Assembly: GCA_021782055.1 (NCBI GenBank)
Contig: JAJXVP010000143.1
Coordinates: 1 to 6,939 of the forward strand
DNA from: a bacterium
GTDB lineage: Bacteria; Spirochaetota; Spirochaetia; JABEVK01
DNA: 6,939 nt
Direction: 5' to 3'
A model generated the notes under the pieces. It did no database searches, was not told the DNA's origin, and saw only the letters and a program-made list of their open reading frames with translations. Shown here in pieces: positions 1 to 5,688 of this stretch; within the stretch, counting starts at the first letter, position 1, and each line of letters begins with the position of its first letter. The translations under genes and the position numbers were made by a program.

Positions 1-1
1 C

Positions 2-382
2 CATCTCATTGTGGTTCAGGATTTGCCCATTACCATTCGTTTTCGTGAGGATGAAAAAAGCTTCTCGGTCGAAGGCGCCTACAACACCCGCTATGAGATC
101 ATGAAAAAGCGAATCGACAAAGCGGTTATAAAAGGCAGCGGTGAACGGCTGACCCAAATCCATCAAATTGCCCTCGTGTATACCCAACCCTCCGAAGCCC
201 TTGAGTACCGCCGGTACATCGTCTTTCTGCAAAGTGAAGGGTTGTTAGAAGGCGCCGTCGAAGAGTTTGAACTTGATGACCTTCAGGGAATTCATGGTCT
301 GCACGCCCTAAGGGTTAAAGTTCGTCTCGACGGCGATCACGATACGGCAAAGCTGGTCGAAAGACTTCGCGAAAACGCCTAG
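2..382 (+). CDS. C-terminal part of a protein of unknown function (5' end outside window)
   Basis: The reading frame is open from the left edge to a TAG stop at 380-382, giving about 126 visible residues. A GTG at position 11 could be read as a start, but no ribosome-binding site precedes it and the frame continues upstream (His-Leu-Ile before it), so this is most likely the tail of a longer gene. The visible part is soluble, charged and mixed alpha/beta. It has no signal peptide or membrane segment. It contains a basic segment (YEIMKKRIDKAVIKGSGERL), then a hydrophobic strand (IALVY), and ends in a short charged helix. From memory this tail resembles the C-terminal region of some bacterial proteins annotated as GAF-domain-containing, but no GAF domain lies in the visible part, so no function is assigned. 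It converges with the hemerythrin gene, with 23 bp between the two stop codons. Confidence 0.7.
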   Translation, partial: HLIVVQDLPITIRFREDEKSFSVEGAYNTRYEIMKKRIDKAVIKGSGERLTQIHQIALVYTQPSEALEYRRYIVFLQSEGLLEGAVEEFELDDLQGIHGLHALRVKVRLDGDHDTAKLVERLRENA

Positions 383-390
383 CTCTAGGC
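377..390. terminator. Perfect 14-bp CTAG-containing palindrome between convergent genes
   Basis: The sequence GCCTAGCTCTAGGC is a perfect inverted repeat overlapping the TAG stop of the plus-strand gene. It could fold as a 5-bp stem with a 4-nt loop. Read on the minus strand, downstream of the hemerythrin gene, it is followed by GTTTTCG, a short and weak T tract. On the plus strand no T run follows. It may end the hemerythrin transcript, but the stem is short and the call is uncertain. Confidence 0.3.
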
Positions 391-405
391 AGGGGCTTGA
401 GATCC

Positions 406-954
406 CTAGCAGGCCACCAACGTCAGCTGGTTCTCTAAATTCGCTAATAGCTTTTCGTAAAAGGCCTCTAGACCTGCCTTTTGTGCCTCTTCGGCCGTCT
501 GATATTCTTGAAGAATCACCGACTTTTCAAAGTCGGGTAAACCCTCTTCGGCCATGGGGTACAAAACATTGTCCTCTTTATAAATGTGCCCGGTGAGGTG
601 CTCTCCCCACCCTTGGGCGTAGGCAAGCGCGTTATCTCGGTTTTGCACCTCAATGGCTTCGAGTAAACCCGCCGTGAGCGCCCGGCCTTCTTCGTGATCA
701 AAGAGCATAACAGGAATAGGATTGCAGTGCGTCAGAACTCCGGGAACTTCTAAATGACGAAAAAGAATAGCTTCTTCTTTGGCGTGATGGTAACGATCGG
801 CGTAAGTTTTAATAAAATCGACAATCTGTCGTAAGGCTGAAAAATGTTGGGCATCGTTGACGCCGGACTCCCACGTGTTAGCCATTCGCCCTATCAAGTC
901 AATGTAGCGTAAAATCAGCTGATGCTCTTGCATCAGTTTCTTGGTAACGTCCAT
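406..954 (-). CDS. Hemerythrin-domain (HHE) diiron protein
   Basis: This 182-residue protein is a cytoplasmic four-helix-bundle hemerythrin-like protein, expected to bind a non-haem diiron centre that reacts with O2, NO or related oxidants. Candidate iron ligands, spaced as in the HHE family, are His11 in the first helix (QEHQLIL), His56/His57 with Glu60/Glu61 (RYHHAKEE), His87 with Glu88 (FDHEEGR), and His119, His123 and Glu127 (HLTGHIYKEDN). There is no signal peptide or membrane segment, so it is a free-standing sensor, scavenger or iron-handling protein rather than a chemoreceptor domain. About 35 residues follow the last ligand as a helical tail. The ATG at 954 is supported by GGAGG five bases upstream. 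The gene follows a Crp/Fnr-family regulator and has its own FNR-like operator, suggesting it is induced by low oxygen or nitrosative stress. The exact ligand set and physiological gas are inference. Confidence 0.9.
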   Translation of the reverse strand: MDVTKKLMQEHQLILRYIDLIGRMANTWESGVNDAQHFSALRQIVDFIKTYADRYHHAKEEAILFRHLEVPGVLTHCNPIPVMLFDHEEGRALTAGLLEAIEVQNRDNALAYAQGWGEHLTGHIYKEDNVLYPMAEEGLPDFEKSVILQEYQTAEEAQKAGLEAFYEKLLANLENQLTLVAC

Positions 955-957
955 AAG

Positions 958-986
958 CTCCTCCGTTTCGGTACACGGTCAGCTTA
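958..986 (-). promoter_or_regulatory. Predicted -10 element, leader and ribosome-binding site of the hemerythrin gene
   Basis: On the minus strand a TAAGCT hexamer (986-981) matches the TATAAT consensus at its first, second and last bases. It lies 22 nt downstream of the FNR-like box, the exact gap of a class II activator promoter (site centred at -41.5). This predicts transcription start near 974 and a leader of about 20 nt. A strong GGAGG (964-960) sits 5 nt before the ATG at 954. The -10 match is poor, as is common for activator-dependent promoters. Confidence 0.5.
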
Positions 987-1008
987 ATGGCCTTTCAAAA
1001 GGATTTCC

Positions 1009-1022
1009 TTGACCAAGATCAA
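1009..1022 (-). promoter_or_regulatory. FNR/DNR-type operator upstream of the hemerythrin gene
   Basis: The minus strand reads TTGATCTTGGTCAA, matching 9 of the 10 fixed positions of the FNR/DNR consensus TTGAT-N4-ATCAA. The flanking bases extend the dyad to CTTGA...TCAAG. It is centred about 61 nt upstream of the hemerythrin ATG and in class II position relative to the proposed -10. The regulator encoded immediately upstream has the E-x-x-S-R recognition helix that reads TTGAT half-sites. It is therefore the obvious candidate to bind here, though another Fnr paralogue in the genome could also do so. Confidence 0.7.
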
Positions 1023-1023
1023 G

Positions 1024-1049
1024 AAAACTCAGGAATTTCTGCGAGTTTT
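1024..1049 (-). terminator. Probable intrinsic terminator after the Crp/Fnr-family gene
   Basis: On the minus strand, 32 nt past the regulator's stop, AAAACTC (1049-1043) pairs perfectly with GAGTTTT (1030-1024). Inside, AGA pairs with TCT after a two-base GC bulge, allowing one G-T pair. The descending arm ends in TTTT followed by CTT, so a U-rich tail is present. The stem is AT-rich and therefore only moderately strong. It would separate the cyclase-regulator transcript from the hemerythrin transcript, and it abuts the FNR-like box. Confidence 0.5.
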
Positions 1050-1080
1050 GAGGAACCAAGTAGGTGGACTCAAAGGAGCT

Positions 1081-1725
1081 CTACGTCGCCGCCCCGCGAA
1101 GCCGTGCACACGAAACGACCTGAAGCGTGCTCCCCTCGATCTCAAGGAGCTTTTCCTCCTCAAGCTGACGAAACACGCGCGAAAGCGTCTCGGGAGTCAT
1201 CCCCAGCTCTTGGGCAATTTCCCGTTTCTTTTTCGGAAAGGGAAAACGACAGTGCGAAAGTTTGCCTGGACAGCCATCGTGAGCAGGACACAAACTAAGA
1301 ATATACTGGACAATACGTTCGCGAGCCCCAAGAATGGTTAACTGCTCAATCCGTTTATTGAGTCTTAAACATTTTTTGGCTAAAAGCCTCAAAAAGAAAG
1401 CACTTACTTCGCTGTCACTATTTTTTAAAATTTCATCGCGATGAATCTGTACCAACCGACAGTCTTTGGTAACAACCGCCTGGGCAGGGTACGTGCTCTC
1501 GGCAAACAACAAAGCCTCGGCACACCAATCACCGGCAGGGATTTTCGTCAGTTCTACTTCATGGCCCGAGGCAGACAACAACCGCAACGATAGCTCACCA
1601 GCTTCCACATAAAAGCAATAGGAGGCGGGGTCCTCTTGCAGAAACAAAATCGTTCCTGCCTCAAGTTGACGCCGCCGACCTAACCCAGATAAGGCGACGG
1701 GTAAAGCCGAACCCAAGCTGTCCAT
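1081..1725 (-). CDS. Crp/Fnr-family transcriptional regulator, FNR/DNR-like
   Basis: This 214-residue protein has the usual family layout: an N-terminal beta-barrel sensor domain (about 15-105), a long dimerisation helix (about 106-132) and a C-terminal winged helix-turn-helix (about 165-205). In the recognition helix, Glu179, Ser182 and Arg183 (PETLSR) form the E-x-x-S-R motif of FNR/DNR-type proteins, which recognise TTGAT half-sites. In the segment matching the cAMP phosphate-binding cassette (GDWCAEALLFAESTYPAQA, 65-83), the Arg-Ser pair needed by Crp is replaced by Pro-Ala. cAMP binding is therefore unlikely; the segment instead recalls the haem/NO-responsive DNR group. It lacks FNR's N-terminal cysteine cluster but has Cys146, Cys152 and Cys159 just before the helix-turn-helix. 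The ATG at 1725 has AAGGA about 12 nt upstream, a rather long spacing. It lies 21 nt after the cyclase stop, so the two are probably co-transcribed. The true signal (NO, O2 or redox) is inferred. Confidence 0.88.
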   Translation of the reverse strand: MDSLGSALPVALSGLGRRRQLEAGTILFLQEDPASYCFYVEAGELSLRLLSASGHEVELTKIPAGDWCAEALLFAESTYPAQAVVTKDCRLVQIHRDEILKNSDSEVSAFFLRLLAKKCLRLNKRIEQLTILGARERIVQYILSLCPAHDGCPGKLSHCRFPFPKKKREIAQELGMTPETLSRVFRQLEEEKLLEIEGSTLQVVSCARLRGAAT

Positions 1726-1746
1726 CGGTTTGTTTTTTCCTTGACC

Positions 1747-3162
1747 TTACATCACCCGGTAGACCAAAAAGTTTTCTTGGTCGGGCGAGACGATCCCATC
1801 CCAGCTTGCCTCGGGAGGGTTCCGTTTAAAAAAGATACAGCGTTCCATGTACCTCGCTGCCACAGGGTCCTCCGGATAGGCGTCCAGACTGCGGGTTAGT
1901 GACAAAAGTGCTTTGTCCCACTCGCGGGCTTTGTAAAAGGAAATCCCAGACAACAAGAACGGGTACGCATTGTCTTTGCTCTCTACGGTGGCCGTATCGT
2001 CGAAGTCATAAACTTCGTAGATGACTTCGGGAGTCTCGCGTCCTTTAACCCGAATCGAGTCGACTTCACGAATCTTGTACTGACCGGGGTCGGCTAAAGC
2101 ATGAAAGGTCGATTGACTTATCAAGATGCGGGTATGATAAAGCTTAGTGAGAGTCTCAACACGTTTAGCGACAGAAACCGGGTTGCCAATACTGGTCGAG
2201 TCCATGCGCGATACAGACCCCACCGTGCCTATCACGACATTGCCGCTCGAGATACCCATCCCCACTAAAATCTCTTTTTGACCGCCAGCACGTCGTGTTT
2301 CATTGAACCGAATCAGGTGTCGTTGAATGTCCAGGGCCGCCTGCAGGGCATCATCAGCGTGCTTATGATCAAAAATCGCCATAAACCCATCGCCCAGGTA
2401 CTTATCGATGGCACCATTATGAGCTTGAATAATGTCGTTCATCTCGGCCAAGTAGTCGTTCAAGAACCCGGTAATCTCGTTCGGCTCCAACCCTTCGGCC
2501 AAGGTCGTAAACGACCGGATATCGAGAAAAAGCACACTAGCTTCGCAAGTTTCAGCTTCACCCAAACGAATTTTTTCGACCCCTTCACGCGTGATCCGTT
2601 TGAGGTACTTGGGAGGAACAAACAGCTCAAAGGCTTTCATCGTACGGTGTAGCTTTTCGTAGGCTAGAGCATTTTCGATGCTAATCGCCATGAGTGAGCT
2701 GAACGCTTCTAGCTCATCGACATCATTGGCGGTAAACTCGCCGCCTCCGACCTTATTCAAAACCTGGACAACCCCGATGATATTCGCATCTTTATTACGG
2801 ATCGGCATGGTTAACAATGCTTGCGTCCGAAACCCGGTCTGCTGGTCAATCTCGCGGTTAAACCGGGCGTCGGCATAGGCGTCAGAAATATTCACAATTT
2901 CACCGCTTCTAGCCGCATAGCCGGCCAAGCCTCGGTCCACAGCAAATCGGATCTCTTGAATTCCTGAACCCGAAAAAACTTTCGAGTATAGTTGCCCCCG
3001 TTCTGCATCAATAAGGAACAAGGTGCTCCGCTGTGCACCAACGACCGAGCAAGTTTCGGCGATAAGGGTTTGAAGAAGGGAGGTAAGATCAAGCTCAGTC
3101 ATGATGCGCTTGGTTGCCTCAATCAACTTTTGATGGCGTTTGGAATGCGAAATCTCTGACAC
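1747..3162 (-). CDS. GAF-domain class III adenylate/guanylate cyclase with C-terminal TPR-like tail
   Basis: This 471-residue soluble protein is predicted to make a cyclic nucleotide, probably cAMP, under control of an N-terminal GAF domain. Order: short N-terminal helix (1-25), GAF (about 27-168), linker helix with the FVPPKYL segment (about 169-205), class III catalytic domain (about 206-385), and a tail with one TPR-like helical pair (about 399-433) ending in a PPEASWDG segment. Metal-binding Asp214 (LFLDIRSFTTL) and Asp258 (KYLGDG) are present. Lys254 and Thr323 fit the adenine-selecting pair of class IIIb cyclases. Arg334 is present, but the transition-state Asn expected in the V-N-x-A-x-R motif is Ser330 (VSVAKR). 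The GAF domain has a partial NKFDE-like motif (Asn136, Lys137, Phe143, Asp147, then Val in place of Glu). The GTG start at 3162 is chosen because AAGGGGGG ends 6 nt before it. The gene begins 29 nt after leuS and ends 21 nt before the Crp/Fnr-family gene. Confidence 0.9.
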   Translation of the reverse strand: MSEISHSKRHQKLIEATKRIMTELDLTSLLQTLIAETCSVVGAQRSTLFLIDAERGQLYSKVFSGSGIQEIRFAVDRGLAGYAARSGEIVNISDAYADARFNREIDQQTGFRTQALLTMPIRNKDANIIGVVQVLNKVGGGEFTANDVDELEAFSSLMAISIENALAYEKLHRTMKAFELFVPPKYLKRITREGVEKIRLGEAETCEASVLFLDIRSFTTLAEGLEPNEITGFLNDYLAEMNDIIQAHNGAIDKYLGDGFMAIFDHKHADDALQAALDIQRHLIRFNETRRAGGQKEILVGMGISSGNVVIGTVGSVSRMDSTSIGNPVSVAKRVETLTKLYHTRILISQSTFHALADPGQYKIREVDSIRVKGRETPEVIYEVYDFDDTATVESKDNAYPFLLSGISFYKAREWDKALLSLTRSLDAYPEDPVAARYMERCIFFKRNPPEASWDGIVSPDQENFLVYRVM

Positions 3163-3188
3163 GAACGGCCCCCCTTCTCTTATCGGCT

Positions 3189-3217
3189 TTTTTAGCCTTG
3201 CACAACAATATTAACAA
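3189..3217 (-). promoter_or_regulatory. Possible weak promoter for the cyclase gene at the end of leuS
   Basis: On the minus strand TTGTTA (3217-3212), a 17-nt spacer and TAAAAA (3194-3189) match the sigma70 consensus at 4 of 6 positions each. This would start transcription near 3182, leaving a leader of about 20 nt containing the AAGGGGGG ribosome-binding site. The region is AT-rich and lies across the leuS stop codon, so chance matches are easy. The cyclase may simply be read through from leuS. Confidence 0.25.
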
Positions 3218-5630
3218 GTTTATTAGGCACTGTAATAATCTTGACAATCGTCTTGCCTTCGGTCAGCGCCGTGATCCGAGAATCGCGCCGTGCCAGGTCT
3301 TCCATCTGGGCTGGGGTTAACCCTGCAGGAACGGTCAGACGGGAACGGATCTTGCCGTTAATTTGAAACACCATTTCGATCTCATCATCCTGACAAAGGG
3401 CCTCTTCCCACACCGGCCAAGCTTCGTGCGAAACACTGGGTTTTTCACCCAACCTTTCCCAAAGTTCTTCAGCTAAATGCGGGGCGTAGGGCGAAAGCAG
3501 GATCACAAAGGTCCGCCACAGGGATCGGGGGAACGATGTGAAGGTGTCCGCTTCGTTCAAAAAGACCATCATCGCACTAATCGCGGTATTAAAGCTCAGG
3601 CTCTCGGTGTCTTGGGTGACTTTTTTGATCGTTTTGTGCAAAACCTTGAGTTGCGCCTTGGTGGGAGCTTCGTCGGCAAACGAGGCTTCACCCAGGCGCC
3701 AGATTCGGTTTAAGAACCGTGAAGCCCCAGCCACCCCGTTGGTGTTCCACGGTTTGGAATCTTGCAGAGGACCCATGAACATCTCGTACACCCGCAAGGT
3801 ATCCGCACCGTACTCGCGAACAATCTCATCGGGATTCACGACGTTACCGGTACTTTTTGACATCTTTTGGCCGTTCTCGCCCAGGATCATCCCCTGGTTA
3901 ACCAGTCGTTGGAAGGGCTCGGGAGTCGTCACCAGCCCCAGGTCAAACAAGACCTTGTGCCAAAAGCGTGCGTACAAAAGGTGTAAGACGGCGTGCTCGG
4001 CCCCGCCGACGTAAAGGTCGACGGGCATCCAATAGGCAATTTTTTCAGGGTCAGCAAAGGCGGTTGTATTCTTGGGGTCGAGGTAGCGCAAGTAATACCA
4101 GCAGGAACCGGCCCACTGAGGCATGGTATTCGTCTCGCGCTTGGCAGGCTTTCCACACACCGGGCAAGTCGTATTGACCCAGCTGTCGATCGCGGCCAGG
4201 GGGCTTTCGCCGGTTCCGGTCGGTGCGTAGCTTTTGACTTCTGGTAAACGAAGCGGGAGTTCACTTTCTGAAAGAGGTACAATGCCATGGTCGGGACAGT
4301 GAACAACAGGGATGGGTTCGCCCCAATACCGCTGGCGACTAAAAATCCAGTCGCGCAGTTTGTAATTGACCGAAAGACGTCCCCGTCCCTCTTTTTCGAG
4401 CTTGGCCGTTACAGCTTTCTTGACCTTTTCGCTGGGTTGGCCGTCAAACTCGCCTGAGTTCACCATCACGCCAGGACCTGTATAGCAGTCGGTAAGAGTC
4501 TCGGGCTTGCCGGTGGGTGAAATCACAGGGATGACCTCAAGCCCAAACTGACGGGCAAACGCCCAGTCACGAGTATCATGTGCAGGAACAGCCATAATCG
4601 CACCAAAACCGTAACCCGCTAAAACATAGTCCGAAATCCAAATGGGAACGCGCTTTCCATTCACAGGGTTGATCGCATAGGCACCGGTAAAGACGCCCGT
4701 TTTTTCCTTGGCCAGGTCAGTCCGTTCAAGGTCGCTCTTGCGACGAGCTTGATCTTGGTAGTCGTGCACGGCGTGTAGCTGTTCGGGTGTTGTTATCTTG
4801 TCGACCAGCGCATGGTCAGGAGCCAAGACCATGTAGGTCACCCCATAAAGGGTGTCTGGCCGGGTTGTAAAGATCCAAAAGGATAGGGACTTGCCCGTCT
4901 CATCAAGAAGATTTTCGACTTCAAACAAAACGTCGGCCCCTTCCGATCGACCGATCCAGTTCCTTTGCATGGTCTTGATGCTTTCGCTCCAGTCTAGAAG
5001 GTCCAGGTCTTTTTCAAGGCGATCGGCGTAGGCGGTAATCTTGAGCACCCACTGACGAAGGTTACGACGCTCGACCACCGTTCCACACCGGTCGCACTTA
5101 CCATCCACCACTTCTTCGTTGGCCAACCCCGTTTGACAGCTAGGGCACCAGTTAATTGGCATCAAGGCTTCGTAGGCCAGACCCTTTTTAAACAGTTGAA
5201 GAAAAATCCATTGGGTCCAGCGGTAGTATTCGGGGGTGTGGGTCGAGACTTCGCGGTCCCAGTCGTACGAAAACCCCAAGCTTTGGATTTGCTGGCGGAA
5301 GCGGTCAATGTTCGCAACCGTAGTCGTCTCGGGGTGGGTTCCGGTTTTAATGGCGTAGTTTTCAGCAGGCAGACCAAAGCTGTCAAAACCCATGGGGTGA
5401 AGAACATTGAACCCTTGATGACGGCGAAACCGGCACCAGATGTCGGTGGCGGTGTAGCCCTCGGGGTGGCCGACGTGCAGACCTGCCCCCGAAGGGTACG
5501 GGAACATATCCAGAACGTAAAGTCGTTTCTCTTCGGGTACGGACGGGTCTTCTACCGCTCGGAAAGTTTTATTTTTAGCCCAAAAGTTTTGCCACTTGGG
5601 TTCAAGAGTTTCATAGGGATACTTGCTCAT
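3192..5630 (-). CDS. leuS: Leucyl-tRNA synthetase
   Basis: This 812-residue class I synthetase charges tRNA-Leu with leucine in the cytoplasm (EC 6.1.1.4). Its length is near the usual bacterial size and it appears complete. The HIGH-type signature is HVGH (52-55) within [16 protein letters not shown], and the KMSKS loop is intact at 589-593. Cys162, Cys165, Cys179 and Cys182 form a zinc knuckle, with further cysteines at 445, 489 and 492. The CP1 editing domain keeps the TTRPDT segment (255-260) and AVPAHDTRD (347-355), whose Asp352 matches the residue that anchors misactivated amino acids, so proofreading should be intact. The C-terminal helical anticodon-binding and tail domains end with the usual NGKIRSR region (758-764). 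The start is secure: an in-frame TAG lies 7-9 nt upstream of the ATG, and the [14 protein letters not shown] opening is typical. There is no Shine-Dalgarno sequence, and a promoter lies immediately upstream. The protein resembles spirochaete LeuRS from memory. Confidence 0.98.
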   Translation of the reverse strand: MSKYPYETLEPKWQNFWAKNKTFRAVEDPSVPEEKRLYVLDMFPYPSGAGLHVGHPEGYTATDIWCRFRRHQGFNVLHPMGFDSFGLPAENYAIKTGTHPETTTVANIDRFRQQIQSLGFSYDWDREVSTHTPEYYRWTQWIFLQLFKKGLAYEALMPINWCPSCQTGLANEEVVDGKCDRCGTVVERRNLRQWVLKITAYADRLEKDLDLLDWSESIKTMQRNWIGRSEGADVLFEVENLLDETGKSLSFWIFTTRPDTLYGVTYMVLAPDHALVDKITTPEQLHAVHDYQDQARRKSDLERTDLAKEKTGVFTGAYAINPVNGKRVPIWISDYVLAGYGFGAIMAVPAHDTRDWAFARQFGLEVIPVISPTGKPETLTDCYTGPGVMVNSGEFDGQPSEKVKKAVTAKLEKEGRGRLSVNYKLRDWIFSRQRYWGEPIPVVHCPDHGIVPLSESELPLRLPEVKSYAPTGTGESPLAAIDSWVNTTCPVCGKPAKRETNTMPQWAGSCWYYLRYLDPKNTTAFADPEKIAYWMPVDLYVGGAEHAVLHLLYARFWHKVLFDLGLVTTPEPFQRLVNQGMILGENGQKMSKSTGNVVNPDEIVREYGADTLRVYEMFMGPLQDSKPWNTNGVAGASRFLNRIWRLGEASFADEAPTKAQLKVLHKTIKKVTQDTESLSFNTAISAMMVFLNEADTFTSFPRSLWRTFVILLSPYAPHLAEELWERLGEKPSVSHEAWPVWEEALCQDDEIEMVFQINGKIRSRLTVPAGLTPAQMEDLARRDSRITALTEGKTIVKIITVPNKLVNIVVQG

Positions 5631-5638
5631 AGTAGACT

Positions 5639-5668
5639 ATTTTAGCCGAGCGTTCGATTGGGGGTCAA
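5639..5668 (-). promoter_or_regulatory. sigma70-type promoter of leuS, placed for a leaderless transcript
   Basis: On the minus strand TTGACC (5668-5663), an 18-nt spacer and TAAAAT (5644-5639) match the consensus at 5 of 6 positions each. Only 8 nt separate the -10 hexamer from the leuS ATG at 5630, so transcription would start within about 0-3 nt of the start codon. No purine-rich ribosome-binding sequence is found between the promoter and the ATG. The promoter lies in the 58-nt gap after the histidine kinase stop codon; the gap holds no T-box or other leader. Confidence 0.6.
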
Positions 5669-5688
5669 TGCGACCGATTCTCTTTTGG

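Noticed and set aside
987..1341. Two overlapping plus-strand open frames across the hemerythrin promoter and the 3' end of the regulator gene
   Set aside because: They run antisense to the regulator's helix-turn-helix coding region, start inside the promoter region without ribosome-binding sites, and show no motif.
1741..1754. TTGACCTTACATCA as a second FNR-like box between the cyclase and regulator genes
   Set aside because: The right half-site is shifted by one base relative to TTGAT-N4-ATCAA and overlaps the cyclase stop codon, so the dyad does not hold.
3183..3198. Small GGCT/AGCC hairpin around the leuS stop codon as a terminator
   Set aside because: The stem is only 4 bp and no T run follows it on the minus strand (the A/T run is in the loop), so it is unlikely to stop transcription.
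3538..4014. Plus-strand open frame of 158 codons opposite leuS
   Set aside because: It lies wholly antisense to the certain leuS coding region, has no ribosome-binding site or recognisable motif, and its composition is what a reverse-strand shadow of leuS gives.
5133..5645. Plus-strand open frame of 170 codons opposite the 5' part of leuS
   Set aside because: It is antisense to the conserved HIGH-motif region of leuS and has no domain signature; a shadow frame.
5655..5668. TTGACCCCCAATCG upstream of leuS as an FNR-like box
   Set aside because: Only the left half matches, and those bases are better explained as the leuS -35 element.
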